Part shown: positions 50,240 to 58,690 of the stretch, in pieces | Layout of the letters: each line of letters opens with the position of its first letter | How positions within the stretch are numbered: the first letter of the stretch is position 1 | Assembly (NCBI GenBank): GCA_032125735.1 | Contig: JAQBBZ010000051.1 | Span: 1-58,690 of the forward strand | Length of the DNA: 58,690 nucleotides | Reading direction: 5' to 3' | DNA from: Labilibaculum sp032125735 | Lineage (GTDB): Bacteria; Bacteroidota; Bacteroidia; Bacteroidales; Marinifilaceae | The notes under the pieces: model-generated | Databases searched by the model: none | Told to the model about the DNA's origin: nothing | Seen by the model: only the letters and a program-made list of their open reading frames with translations | Translations under genes and position numbers: made by a program

Positions 50240-50914
50240 ATGGATTTTTTTATAGATAGAAAGGAAACAGAGGAATTGTTTCAGGAAATATTCAAGAAAA
50301 TTCAAATTCTTCGTAATGGTGAGACTCACCATGAAATGAAAAAATTTGGATTGAACTACCCGAAAGCATTAGGCGCAACCATTGTGAATTTGCGTGAAAT
50401 TGGGAATGTATATCAGAAGGATCATCTTTTAGCACATAAATTGTGGACGAAAGGATTTCGGGAGTCGAAAATAGTGGCAACACTTCTTGAAGAACCTGAA
50501 AAAGTTACGGAAGAGCAACTGGAGCGATGGTTTGCAGAGATGGATTCGAATGAACTGCTTGAACAAGCAAGTATGAATTTGTTTCAGTATCTTCCAACTA
50601 TAAAGGGGTTAATTGCAACTTGGATGAAAAGCGATACTCTGGCAAAAAGGGTGTGTGCAGTAATGGTTGTTGGACATTTGGCTTTGAATCAAAAAGAGGA
50701 AAATGAGGAGCTGTTCCTGAATTTTATCGAATTACTTCCAAAGAATTTTGAGGATGCATACTTTTTTAATCAGGTGAAAAGAGCACTTGGGAAGATTGCA
50801 AGGAAAGGCGATATTGTTGTGACTAAGGTTGTTGCTTTGGTTTCTGAGTTGAAAAGGGAAGATGAGGACTGGAAAGAGATTTGGGATGATCTTCAATATG
50901 AACTTAACTTGTAG
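50240..50914 (+). CDS. AlkD-like DNA alkylation repair protein (HEAT-repeat)
   Basis: A 224-residue all-helical protein matching the DNA-alkylation-repair (DUF/AlkD) family: amphipathic HEAT-like helices, with the ALGATIVNLREIG segment and WMKSDTLAKRVCAVMVVGHLAL near the middle. AlkD enzymes excise positively charged alkyl bases without flipping; many relatives do other things. No catalytic Asp/Trp set can be confirmed by eye. Own -7 box; BI-1 gene follows after 130 bases. Confidence 0.75.
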   Translation: MDFFIDRKETEELFQEIFKKIQILRNGETHHEMKKFGLNYPKALGATIVNLREIGNVYQKDHLLAHKLWTKGFRESKIVATLLEEPEKVTEEQLERWFAEMDSNELLEQASMNLFQYLPTIKGLIATWMKSDTLAKRVCAVMVVGHLALNQKEENEELFLNFIELLPKNFEDAYFFNQVKRALGKIARKGDIVVTKVVALVSELKREDEDWKEIWDDLQYELNL

Positions 50915-50980
50915 GGCCTATTTAAGATATTTTAAGCCTTGATATGGCTACTATATCTAGGAAAATAAAATTAAACAAAG

Positions 50981-50988
50981 TAAATTTG
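50981..50988 (+). promoter_or_regulatory. -7 box of the BI-1 gene
   Basis: TAAATTTG, a full -7 match, 56 bases before the ATG at 51045. No clear -33. Confidence 0.45.
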
Positions 50989-51044
50989 AGTCTTATTTCA
51001 GTTGAATAGTAAAAATAGATTTTAAAGATTAAGAGTTAAAACAT

Positions 51045-51794
51045 ATGGGATATTCAAAAAGTTCAAATCCTGTTCTAAGCGAAAAGATTTTTAGCGCTTC
51101 AAGAAGTGGATTGTATAGTGAAACAATGACGGTAAACGGAACCGTAAATAAAGTTGGTTTGTTACTGTTTTTCTTAGTCGCAGCAGCGAGTTACACTTGG
51201 GGAATGGCCAATGATTCTGCGGATTCATCAACGGTGATGCCATGGGTAATCGGCGGAGCAATTGTAGGATTAATTCTTGCCCTAGTTACTGCTTTTAAGC
51301 CAGTTTGGTCGCCATATACAGCTCCGTTTTATGCTTTAGCAGAAGGACTTATGTTGGGAGGTTTTTCGGCAATGATGAATGCTTCTTATCCAGGTATTGT
51401 AGTACAAGCAGTAGGTTTAACATTCGCAACTTTGTTTGCAATGCTTTTTGCCTATAAATCGGGATTAATTAAAGCAACCGAGAAATTTAAGTCGGGTGTT
51501 GTTGCAGCTACTGGTGGTATTTTTATATTTTACATGTTAAACTGGATTTTGGGAATGTTTGGCATTGGCTTAGATTTTGCAAATGGCTCTGGGTTGGTAA
51601 GTATTGGAATTAGCCTGTTTGTGGTTGTTATTGCAGCGCTTAATTTAGTTTTAGATTTCGATTTTATTGAAAAGGGTGCCGAATCCGGCGCTCCAAAATA
51701 CATGGAGTGGTATGGTGCATTTGGGCTTATAGTAACATTGGTTTGGTTGTATATTGAGTTGTTAAGATTGCTCTCGAAACTTGCCAAACGTTAA
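51045..51794 (+). CDS. Bax-inhibitor-1/YccA family membrane protein
   Basis: A seven-helix inner-membrane protein of 249 residues. The long N-terminal cytoplasmic segment (1-35), seven hydrophobic helices and the C-terminal LVLDFDFIEKGAESGAPKYMEWYGAFGL motif (core VLDFDFIEKG) match the TMBIM/UPF0005 family (YccA, YetJ-like). The YetJ homologue is a pH-sensitive calcium leak; a similar role is possible here. The two acidic residues of the DxFD-type motif in TM6-7 are present. Confidence 0.88.
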   Translation: MGYSKSSNPVLSEKIFSASRSGLYSETMTVNGTVNKVGLLLFFLVAAASYTWGMANDSADSSTVMPWVIGGAIVGLILALVTAFKPVWSPYTAPFYALAEGLMLGGFSAMMNASYPGIVVQAVGLTFATLFAMLFAYKSGLIKATEKFKSGVVAATGGIFIFYMLNWILGMFGIGLDFANGSGLVSIGISLFVVVIAALNLVLDFDFIEKGAESGAPKYMEWYGAFGLIVTLVWLYIELLRLLSKLAKR

Positions 51795-51842
51795 ATTTAC
51801 AATGAAACACCAATATTACAGAACTTAAATAAAACGAATCGA

Positions 51843-53057
51843 GTGAGGATAGTTGAAGTTTTAGATCAGAAACATCGTAAAGATTTTTTAGATATTGTCA
51901 GAGTCATTTATAAAAATGACTCCAATTATGCTTGCCCATTAGATGCTGAGATTGAAGGGATCTTTGATCCGAAGGAAAATTCTTTCTTTAAACATGGAGA
52001 GGCGAGTCGTTGGATTTTATTGAATGATGAAGGAAAAGTAATTGGAAGGATTGCTGCGTTTATCAATACCAATAAAGCTTACTCTTTTGATCAGCCGACA
52101 GGTGGATGTGGCTTTTTTGAATGTGTAAATGACAAAAAGGCGGCATTTATTTTGTTTGATACGGCCAAGCAGTGGTTGACAACTCGTGGCATGGAAGCCA
52201 TGGATGGTCCTGTGAATTTTGGTGAAAATGATAATCATTGGGGACTTTTGGTGGATGGTTTTATGCCACAGGGATATGGAATGCCCTATCATCAGAAATA
52301 TTATAAAGAGTTTTTTGAGGAGTATGGCTTTAAAGTGTTCTTTGAGCAGTACAGCTATCACCTCGACAGAACGATACCTTTTCCCGAGAGATTTTGGAAG
52401 ATTGCTGAATGGGTAGCCAAAAAACCAGGATTTACTTTTGAGCATTTTACGTATGAAAAATCTGAAAAATACATTCAGGATTTAATTAGCATATACAATG
52501 AGGCATGGCAATTTCATGATAACTTCTCGCCAATTGATCCTGAAGATATTCGTAAGATGGCTCGTGATGGAAAAGGAGTTATCGACGTAGAATTTATTTG
52601 GTTTGCTTATCACGAAGGAAATCCAATCGCATTTTTTGTGATGATGCCGGATGTCAATCAGATATTAATAAAAATGGATGGTAAATTTAATTTCTGGAAC
52701 AAACTGAAATTTTTATACCATTTAAAAAAGAAAACAATTACACGTGCCCGAATTACAATTATGGGTGTGGTTCCTAAATATCAGCGCTTTGGTGTCGAGT
52801 CGGCTATTTTTTGGCACATGGAAAAGGTGTTAGAGCATAAAACTCATTATAAGGAAGTTGAACTTTCGTGGGTAGGAGACTTTAACCCGAAGATGATTGC
52901 TATTTACGAGTCGGTTGGAGGAGTTAAAATGAAGACGCATTATACGTATCGTTTGCTTTTTGACCCCACAAAACCTTTTAAACGGACACCTATTATCCCT
53001 CTGGAAAACAGAGGAAGTAAGGTAAATGAGAAAAAAGTAAGGGCCGTTGAAGAATAA
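51843..53057 (+). CDS. GNAT/YghO-like N-acyltransferase
   Basis: A 404-residue protein starting at GTG 51843 with a conserved MRIVEVLDQK start. A region with GPVNFGENDNHWGLLVDGF and YGMPYHQKYYKEFFEEYGF near 130-175 and a GVVPKYQRFGVESAIFWHM acetyl-CoA-binding-type loop near 325 mark the YghO branch of the GNAT superfamily. The substrate is unknown. Some GNAT-fold acyltransferases of this broad group have been tied to bacterial ceramide synthesis, and Bacteroidota make sphingolipids, but that link is speculation here. Confidence 0.75.
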   Translation: MRIVEVLDQKHRKDFLDIVRVIYKNDSNYACPLDAEIEGIFDPKENSFFKHGEASRWILLNDEGKVIGRIAAFINTNKAYSFDQPTGGCGFFECVNDKKAAFILFDTAKQWLTTRGMEAMDGPVNFGENDNHWGLLVDGFMPQGYGMPYHQKYYKEFFEEYGFKVFFEQYSYHLDRTIPFPERFWKIAEWVAKKPGFTFEHFTYEKSEKYIQDLISIYNEAWQFHDNFSPIDPEDIRKMARDGKGVIDVEFIWFAYHEGNPIAFFVMMPDVNQILIKMDGKFNFWNKLKFLYHLKKKTITRARITIMGVVPKYQRFGVESAIFWHMEKVLEHKTHYKEVELSWVGDFNPKMIAIYESVGGVKMKTHYTYRLLFDPTKPFKRTPIIPLENRGSKVNEKKVRAVEE

Positions 53058-53069
53058 TTTATTTAATTC

Positions 53070-53100
53070 TTTGCAAAACGAAGAACAATATTTACCTTTG
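53070..53100 (+). promoter_or_regulatory. Promoter of rpmE
   Basis: TTTG (53070-53073), exactly 19 bases, then TACCTTTG (53093-53100): a full consensus match. Transcription should begin near 53107, which rules out the TTG at 53108 as a start. Confidence 0.85.
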
Positions 53101-53143
53101 CAGCCTATTGGAAGTAGATTATAAGAAACTAAAGGATATTAAA

Positions 53144-53407
53144 ATGAAACAAGGAATACATCCGGAAAATCACCGTCTTGTAGCTTTTAAAGACATGTCG
53201 AATGATACTGTTTTTATTGGTAAGTCAACTGCAAGAACTAAAGAAACTATTGAGTTCGAAGGTATTGAGTACCCAGTTATTAAGCTTGAGATCTCTAATT
53301 CATCTCACCCTTTCTATACAGGAAAGTTGACATTAATAGATACTGCTGGTCGTGTTGATAAGTTCATGAATCGTTACAAGAAACACATGGACGGTAACAA
53401 GAAGTAA
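53144..53407 (+). CDS. rpmE2: Ribosomal protein L31, type B (zinc-free)
   Basis: An 87-residue L31 without any cysteine, the C-minus form that does not need zinc. The start ATG at 53144 follows AAAGGATATTAAA, and gives the usual MKQGIHPENHR N-terminus. The frame extends 12 codons to a TTG at 53108, but that would be at or before the transcription start. SSHPFYTGK and the VDKFMNRYKKH C-terminal motif are typical. Often the zinc-starvation paralogue; in Bacteroidota it is commonly the only copy. Confidence 0.95.
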   Translation: MKQGIHPENHRLVAFKDMSNDTVFIGKSTARTKETIEFEGIEYPVIKLEISNSSHPFYTGKLTLIDTAGRVDKFMNRYKKHMDGNKK

Positions 53408-53431
53408 GATTAAAAAATCTATCATACTAAG

Positions 53432-53462
53432 AAAAAGCCTCGATTATTCGAGGCTTTTTTTT
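53432..53462 (+). terminator. Terminator of rpmE
   Basis: AAAAAGCCTCGA and TCGAGGCTTTTT form a perfect 12-bp stem with loop TTAT and a following T run. It lies 25 bases past the stop. Confidence 0.93.
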
Positions 53463-53508
53463 ATTTTTGATCGTACATAAAATCCTATGGATTTAAATCA
53501 CTACTACA

Positions 53509-54699
53509 ATGAATTATATTCTTTTCGATGATGGGGCCTGGAATGATCTGCGTCCTCTCACATTTACTCGTCCTGTTTCAGAGATTCGAGTTGGTATTTT
53601 AACGATTCGTGAAAAATGGGAAAAGTATTTAGCCACAAGCTTTAGTTATTCTACACAGGATTATTTATCCGTAAAATATCCGAAGTTGATTCAGGATCGA
53701 AATATGCTGATTAATGGTTCGGTTCTTCCTACCGAGGAGTTGAAAGATGCAATTATAAATTTAAAGCAAGGAGAGTATCTTTCAAATGAGAGTATTGTTT
53801 TAGCGGCTAATTTTCTTGCTGCCGATGTTGATTTGGTGAACAAAGAAGAAATTGTTGGAAAAGTAAAGATTGAGTTTGATGGGAATGTTGATCGAATTGC
53901 AATGCCATACGATATATTTGGGAGTAATGATAAGGCATTACGTGCCGATTTTGAATTGCTAACCAAAGGAAGAAAATCGCAGGCAATTAGTGAGACGGTA
54001 AATGTTATTGGTCATGAAAATATATTCCTTGAAGAGGGAGCAAAAGTAGAATTTGCAACACTGAATGCTGCCGATGGCCCAATTTATATTGGAAAGGATG
54101 CAGTTATTATGGAAGGATGTCTTGTTCGCGGTCCATTGGCCATGTGCGAGCATGCTGAGTTAAAAATGGGCGCCAAGGTTTATGGTGCGACTACATTAGG
54201 ACCATTTTGCAAATGTGGTGGAGAATTGAATAATGTTGTTTTGTTTGGTTATTCAAGTAAGGCGCATGATGGGTTTTTAGGAAATGCTGTTTTGGGTGAA
54301 TGGTGTAATATTGGCGCAGATACGAATAATTCCAATCTGAAAAATAATTATTCGGAAGTGAAGTTGTGGAATTACTCAAGCGGAAGCTTCGAAAAAACAG
54401 GCTTGCAGTTTTGTGGTACTATTATGGGAGATCACTCTAAATGTGGAATTAATACCATGTTGAATACAGGAACTGTTATTGGTGTTAGTTCAAACGTGTT
54501 TGGCGCTGGATTTCCTCGTAATTTTATTCCATCGTTTGCTATGGGAGGAAACCATGGTTTTAAAGAATACCGCTTAAATGCCACTTTCGAAGTAGCTAGT
54601 TTGGTAATGCAACGAAGAGGTTTGGAATTTGACGAAGTGGAGAAAAATATCTTAACAAGTATCTTCGAAATGACGAAAGAGTATCGAAAGTCATTTTAA
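53509..54699 (+). CDS. GlmU-like putative sugar nucleotidyltransferase
   Basis: A 396-residue protein. The N-terminal part begins NYILFDDGAWNDLRPLTFTRPVSEIRVG (start typical of the Bacteroidota GlmU-related family) and lacks the canonical pyrophosphorylase G-x-G-x-R-M. From about 180 a left-handed beta-helix (hexapeptide) domain follows, with IYIGKDAVIMEGCLVRGP and GEWCNIGADTNNSNLKNNY. It may be an acyl- or nucleotidyltransferase on a sugar nucleotide, but the active-site residues cannot be confirmed. The real glmU is not in the window. Confidence 0.8.
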   Translation: MNYILFDDGAWNDLRPLTFTRPVSEIRVGILTIREKWEKYLATSFSYSTQDYLSVKYPKLIQDRNMLINGSVLPTEELKDAIINLKQGEYLSNESIVLAANFLAADVDLVNKEEIVGKVKIEFDGNVDRIAMPYDIFGSNDKALRADFELLTKGRKSQAISETVNVIGHENIFLEEGAKVEFATLNAADGPIYIGKDAVIMEGCLVRGPLAMCEHAELKMGAKVYGATTLGPFCKCGGELNNVVLFGYSSKAHDGFLGNAVLGEWCNIGADTNNSNLKNNYSEVKLWNYSSGSFEKTGLQFCGTIMGDHSKCGINTMLNTGTVIGVSSNVFGAGFPRNFIPSFAMGGNHGFKEYRLNATFEVASLVMQRRGLEFDEVEKNILTSIFEMTKEYRKSF

Positions 54700-54758
54700 A
54701 ATAAAACTTATTATATGGAGATGAATTCTTTCTGTTAAATGATAGAGTTGATTTTTTT

Positions 54759-54777
54759 TTGGCATAGCTATTGCCAA
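54759..54777. promoter_or_regulatory. TTGGCA-TGCCAA dyad upstream of lon
   Basis: TTGGCA, seven bases, TGCCAA: a perfect 6-bp inverted repeat 77 bases before the lon GTG, next to a run of nine T. It may be an operator or a weak terminator of the upstream gene. It is not a CIRCE element. Confidence 0.3.
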
Positions 54778-54853
54778 GTAAGAAGTAACCAATTTATTTT
54801 GGTGAGGACGGACATTTTGTCATTTAAAATATGATAAAAGATGTTTTCCTTTA

Positions 54854-57337
54854 GTGAATAATGAGAACATGATAACCGAAAGTATGAGTAGAAAGATTGA
54901 AATCAATATAAGTGATATGGCCTTGACGAATATGATGGATGAAGATTCAGATTTTATTCCAATTATAACTGATGAGGACGAAAATGCGCTGGATGAACTT
55001 GTAGTTCCTGACAATTTGCCAATTTTACCTCTTCGAAACACAGTGCTTTTTCCTGGAGTAGTGATTCCTATTTCGGTTGGAAGAGAAAAATCGTTGAAAT
55101 TAGTTCGGGAAGTATATAGTAACAAGGGACTGCTTGGTGCTGTGACTCAAATTGATTTGAGTGTTGAAGATCCACACTTTGATGATGTATATAAGATTGG
55201 AACTGTTGCACAAATTATTAAGATTCTTGAAATGCCTGATGGTTCTACCACGGTTATTTTACAGGGTAAGAAGAGATTTGAGTTGGAGGAAATGATTTCA
55301 GAGAAACCATATCACATTGCGAAGGTTAAAACTTTGAAAGATATTCGCCCAGAGGAAGAAGACAATGAGTTTAAGGCTCTTATTTCTTCCGTGAAGGATA
55401 TGGCAGTTAAAGTGATTAAATTGTCTCCACACATTCCTAATGAGGCTAGTTTTGCCATCAAGAATATTGAAGGGTCTTCGTTTTTGATCAACTTTATTTC
55501 TAGTAATGCTGAGATCAAACACAATCAAAAGCAAAAATTGCTGGAAATTGATGAAATTGCTGGTAGAGCAATGAAACTTTTGGAATTATTGGTCCGGGAA
55601 ATTCAAGTTCTGGAGTTAAAGGATGATATCCAGACGAAGGTGAAAACCGATATGGATCAGCAACAAAGAGAATATTTGCTGCACCAACAAATGAAAACGA
55701 TTCAGGATGAATTGGGCGGTGGTCCAGGCGATCAGGATGTAGAGGAGTTGGAGGAGAGAGCACTAAGTAAAAAATGGACAGAGGAGGTTGCTGCAGTTTT
55801 TGATAAAGAATTGAATAAACTTCAACGCCTAAATCCTGCATCAGCAGAATATTCGGTTCAATTAAACTATTTAGAGGAGCTGCTTGATTTACCTTGGAGC
55901 GAATGCACCGTGGATAATTTTGATTTGAAACGAGCACAAAAAATACTGGATCAGGATCACTTTGGTTTAGAAATAGTAAAGGATAGAATCATTGAGCATT
56001 TGGCTGTATTAAAACTGAAAGGGGATTTGAAATCTCCAATTCTATGTTTATACGGACCTCCGGGAGTTGGTAAAACATCTTTAGGAAAATCAATTGCGAG
56101 AGCTCTGGATAGAAAATATGCCAGAATGTCTTTAGGAGGTTTGCACGATGAGGCAGAAATTCGTGGTCACAGAAAGACGTATATAGGCGCAATGCCAGGA
56201 AGAATTATTCAGGGAATGAAAAAAGCGGGTTCATCAAATCCTGTTTTTATTTTGGATGAGATTGATAAAGTAAGTAATGATTTTAGAGGAGATCCATCTT
56301 CGGCTTTGCTTGAAGTTCTTGATCCTGAGCAGAATGGTGCTTTTCACGATAATTTTTTGGATATAGATTACGATTTATCGAATGTGATGTTTATTGCAAC
56401 GGCTAATAATGTTGGCGCAATTTCGGCTCCGCTTCGCGATCGTATGGAAATGATTGACGTGAGTGGTTATATTCAGGAGGAGAAAGTTCAGATTGCCAAG
56501 AGCCATTTGATTCCAAAGCAAATGGAAAATCATGGAATTACGGCTAAGAATATTAAATTATCGAAGGAAGTAATTGCTGAAATAATCGATAAATATACTC
56601 GTGAGTCGGGTGTGAGAGCATTGGATCAGCGAATTGCTAAACTGATGAGACGTATTGCGCGTAAGGTGGCAATGGAAGAGGAGTTCGATATTAATGTAAA
56701 GATTGAGGATTTAAAAGAGCCTTTGGGCGCACCAATCTTTAGCAGAGATAAATATCAGGGGAATGAATTTGCTGGTGTGGTTACTGGTTTGGCCTGGACT
56801 TCGGTTGGAGGTGAAATTTTATACATAGAATCGAGTTTATCTGCTGGAAAAGGGAAGTTGACTCTTACAGGAAACTTGGGCGATGTGATGAAAGAATCAG
56901 CACTACTGGCACAGGAATATTTGAGAGCACACTGTGGAGCATTGGAAATTAAAAAGGAATCTTTTGAGGAATGGAATCTCCATGTACATGTTCCTGAAGG
57001 AGCAATTCCAAAAGATGGACCTTCGGCTGGTGTGACCATGGTAACTGCTATGGCTTCAATTTTTACTCAGCGTAAAGTGAAGAAGCATTTAGCCATGACT
57101 GGTGAAATTACACTTCGGGGAAAAGTTTTGCCGGTTGGGGGTATTAAGGAAAAGATTCTTGCTGCCAAAAGAGCTGGAATTAAAGAGATTATTCTTTGTA
57201 GGGAAAATCAAAAAGACATCGAAGAGATTAAGGATATTTATTTGAAAGGATTAAAATTCCACTTTGTAGATGAAATTATGGAGGTTTTGGATATTGCCTT
57301 AATGAAACAAAAGGTAGACAATCCAATAAAAATATAA
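54854..57337 (+). CDS. lon: ATP-dependent Lon protease
   Basis: Degrades misfolded and regulatory proteins. An N-terminal LON domain (about 50-260) and helical region precede the AAA+ module: Walker A GPPGVGKTS (from 401), Walker B PVFILDEIDK. The protease domain ends the protein, with S724 in DGPSAGVTM and K767 of the GIKEKILAAKRAG motif as catalytic dyad. At 827 residues the length is normal. The start is unsettled: GTG 54854, ATG 54869 and ATG 54884 are all in frame and none has a convincing ribosome site. Heat-shock control is likely but not shown here. Confidence 0.95.
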   Translation: MNNENMITESMSRKIEINISDMALTNMMDEDSDFIPIITDEDENALDELVVPDNLPILPLRNTVLFPGVVIPISVGREKSLKLVREVYSNKGLLGAVTQIDLSVEDPHFDDVYKIGTVAQIIKILEMPDGSTTVILQGKKRFELEEMISEKPYHIAKVKTLKDIRPEEEDNEFKALISSVKDMAVKVIKLSPHIPNEASFAIKNIEGSSFLINFISSNAEIKHNQKQKLLEIDEIAGRAMKLLELLVREIQVLELKDDIQTKVKTDMDQQQREYLLHQQMKTIQDELGGGPGDQDVEELEERALSKKWTEEVAAVFDKELNKLQRLNPASAEYSVQLNYLEELLDLPWSECTVDNFDLKRAQKILDQDHFGLEIVKDRIIEHLAVLKLKGDLKSPILCLYGPPGVGKTSLGKSIARALDRKYARMSLGGLHDEAEIRGHRKTYIGAMPGRIIQGMKKAGSSNPVFILDEIDKVSNDFRGDPSSALLEVLDPEQNGAFHDNFLDIDYDLSNVMFIATANNVGAISAPLRDRMEMIDVSGYIQEEKVQIAKSHLIPKQMENHGITAKNIKLSKEVIAEIIDKYTRESGVRALDQRIAKLMRRIARKVAMEEEFDINVKIEDLKEPLGAPIFSRDKYQGNEFAGVVTGLAWTSVGGEILYIESSLSAGKGKLTLTGNLGDVMKESALLAQEYLRAHCGALEIKKESFEEWNLHVHVPEGAIPKDGPSAGVTMVTAMASIFTQRKVKKHLAMTGEITLRGKVLPVGGIKEKILAAKRAGIKEIILCRENQKDIEEIKDIYLKGLKFHFVDEIMEVLDIALMKQKVDNPIKI

Positions 57338-57353
57338 TTAGTACAAAATTATG

Positions 57354-57382
57354 AAAAGACTTTCGAAAGAAAGTCTTTTTTT
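57354..57382 (+). terminator. Terminator of lon
   Basis: AAAAGACTTTC and GAAAGTCTTTT form a perfect 11-bp stem with GAAA loop and T run, 17 bases past the lon stop. Confidence 0.92.
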
Positions 57383-57520
57383 ATTTCTGGATATTTGATA
57401 CCATAAAAATTCTTACTTTTAAGCTGTAATACCAATGGATATTATATTTAAAAAGCGAATATACATTGGTTATTTTAATCTCTATTTCGATACACAACCG
57501 ACAACAATTATCGTCTACCT

Positions 57521-58621
57521 ATGAATGAAAAAGGAAAATATTTTATTGTAGCTCTCGGATTAATTATATTGGGCTTATTGTTCTGGTATTTCAGTAATAT
57601 CGTAGCTTACGTTTTAATTTCGGTTGTTCTTTCTTTTATTGGACGTCCGATTGTTGATTTTTTAAACGGATTGAAAATTAGGAAATTGAGAGTTCCTTCA
57701 GCTCTTTCGGCCGGTATAACTCTTGTTTTATTGTGGTTTGTTATGGTCATGTTTTTTCGAACATTCATACCAATGATAGCATCGCAGGCACAAGATTTAT
57801 CCAATATAGATGTGGATGCTGCGGTACAAAGTCTTGAAGAACCAATACAAAAAATAGAAGCTTTTGTTGTTAAATATTCGGCCAATGGCGAAACTTTTAA
57901 CCTCAAAGCAGTTATAGCTAAAAATATTTCTTCTGTTGTAAAAGTGTCTGATGTCTCTGATATTTTTGGCTCACTCATTGGTACATTAGGAAATGCTTTT
58001 ATCGCTTTATTTTCTATTTCATTTATCACTTTCTTCTTTTTGAAAGACAGCAGTTTGTTTACCGAGGGAGTTGTGGTTATGGTTCCAGCTAGCAATGAAG
58101 ATGGGGTTCGTCATGTATTGGATTCCATAAAAAATCTGCTAATGCGATATTTTGTTGGATTATTTTTCGAAGTGATACTGGTTGGCTTTATGGTGACAAT
58201 CGGCTTAACCATTGTTGGCTTACCATTTGGTACCGCCGTTGTTATTGGTTTATTTGCCGGAATAATGAATGTAATCCCTTATATTGGGCCAATTATAGGA
58301 GCTTGTTTTGGAATGATTATTGGCATTGCAACCAATTTAAATGTTGATTTTTACACCGAAATTATTCCTCTTCTAGGATATATGGCAATTGTATTTGGGA
58401 CAGTTCAAATCATCGATAATATTTTGTTTCAACCACTAATTTATTCCAACAGCGTAAATGCGCATCCGCTTGAAATCTTTATTGTGATTATTATGGCTGG
58501 AAGTATGGCGGGAATTATAGGTATGATGCTGGCAATTCCAGCTTACACTATTTTGCGTGTTATCGCCAAAGAATTCTTCAACAAATACAGGTTTGTTAAG
58601 AAGCTGACTGAGAAGATATAA
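57521..58621 (+). CDS. AI-2E family transporter (UPF0118)
   Basis: A 366-residue inner-membrane protein. Two N-terminal helix pairs, a soluble segment at about 85-150, then further helices give the eight-helix UPF0118 layout. The C-terminal motifs GIMNVIPYIGPIIG and DNILFQPLIYSNSVNAHPLEIFIVII are diagnostic (cores NVIPYIGPIIG and LIYSNSVNAHPL). Members have been linked to autoinducer-2 export or Na+/H+ exchange; neither can be chosen from sequence. It is downstream of lon behind a terminator and is the last complete gene of the window. Confidence 0.88.
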   Translation: MNEKGKYFIVALGLIILGLLFWYFSNIVAYVLISVVLSFIGRPIVDFLNGLKIRKLRVPSALSAGITLVLLWFVMVMFFRTFIPMIASQAQDLSNIDVDAAVQSLEEPIQKIEAFVVKYSANGETFNLKAVIAKNISSVVKVSDVSDIFGSLIGTLGNAFIALFSISFITFFFLKDSSLFTEGVVVMVPASNEDGVRHVLDSIKNLLMRYFVGLFFEVILVGFMVTIGLTIVGLPFGTAVVIGLFAGIMNVIPYIGPIIGACFGMIIGIATNLNVDFYTEIIPLLGYMAIVFGTVQIIDNILFQPLIYSNSVNAHPLEIFIVIIMAGSMAGIIGMMLAIPAYTILRVIAKEFFNKYRFVKKLTEKI

Positions 58622-58690
58622 GTTAATTGTAAATGAGTAATTATAAATTAAGAATGAGATATTACCATATTTTTTTTAAGAATATTCTTC

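Noticed and set aside
52017..52445. 142-codon minus-strand frame
   Set aside because: Antisense to the GNAT/YghO-like gene; no independent support.
57607..58095. 162-codon minus-strand frame
   Set aside because: Antisense to the AI-2E family gene, whose motifs are clear.

Overview
The window reads as core chromosome of a member of the Bacteroidota, most likely a marine, Marinilabiliales-like lineage (inference). The evidence is AT-rich DNA, promoters of the Bacteroidetes type (TTTG, 19-20 bases, TAnnTTTG), a tRNA without encoded CCA, gliding/type IX secretion families (GldA, GldF, GldG, PorQ, PorV-like) and gene neighbourhoods typical of the phylum (lysS-gpsA-pgi; parA-parB-DUF5683-mltD; PorQ-cmk-ispH-pfkA). 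No complete plasmid, phage or insertion sequence is visible. One clear scar of an integrative element is present at about 48.1-49.85 kb.

Layout. 1-0.35 kb: a DMT/EamA permease gene cut by the left edge. 0.9-1.9 kb: two unrecognised proteins. 2-6.4 kb (minus): pgi, gpsA, lysS. 6.9-10.2 kb (plus): lipA, lipB, recJ. 10.5-11.7 kb: uracil-type NCS2 permease. 11.8-16.1 kb (minus): a lipoprotein, then a purine permease with a DUF5020 outer-membrane channel, a HAD hydrolase and a YbaK deacylase. 16.4-20.7 kb: an RluA pseudouridine synthase, a hotdog thioesterase, and a pair of outer-membrane proteins (helix-hairpin-helix plus beta-barrel, and PorV-like). 20.9-23.9 kb: purE, then hpt-adk-obgE. 24.2-29.3 kb: topoisomerase IV parE-parC, then aroK, with a convergent HAD phosphatase. 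30.1-33.3 kb: gldA-gldF-gldG. 33.6-39 kb (minus): hldE-type kinase, parA, parB, DUF5683, mltD-like lytic transglycosylase. 39.0-39.7 kb: a gene-free stretch holding an iteron-like array of about 20-bp repeats. 39.7-46.6 kb (minus): priA, a fused ispH-pfkA reading frame, cmk, porQ and a YkgJ-type cysteine-cluster protein. 47.1-50.1 kb: a DUF3494 (ice-binding-like) lipoprotein, the integration scar carrying an orphan histidine kinase, and tRNA-His. 50.2-58.6 kb (plus): AlkD-like protein, Bax-inhibitor-1 family protein, GNAT/YghO-like protein, rpmE type B, GlmU-like protein, lon, AI-2E family permease.

How it fits together. Most genes are housekeeping: glycolysis, phospholipid precursor supply, lipoate, purine salvage and uptake, isoprenoids, chromosome topology and segregation, envelope biogenesis. 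The most unusual signals are (1) the single reading frame joining complete IspH and PfkA, explicable by one extra T in the ispH stop codon; (2) nine or more 20-21-bp units around a palindromic AAAGCTTT core in the parAB-hldE/priA neighbourhood; (3) matching TATCAACA dyads upstream of parE and parA; (4) two diverged copies of a terminator joined to a tRNA-Ser-3'-end-like sequence flanking a histidine kinase, with a tyrosine-recombinase relic beside one copy; and (5) a run of eight G in porQ.
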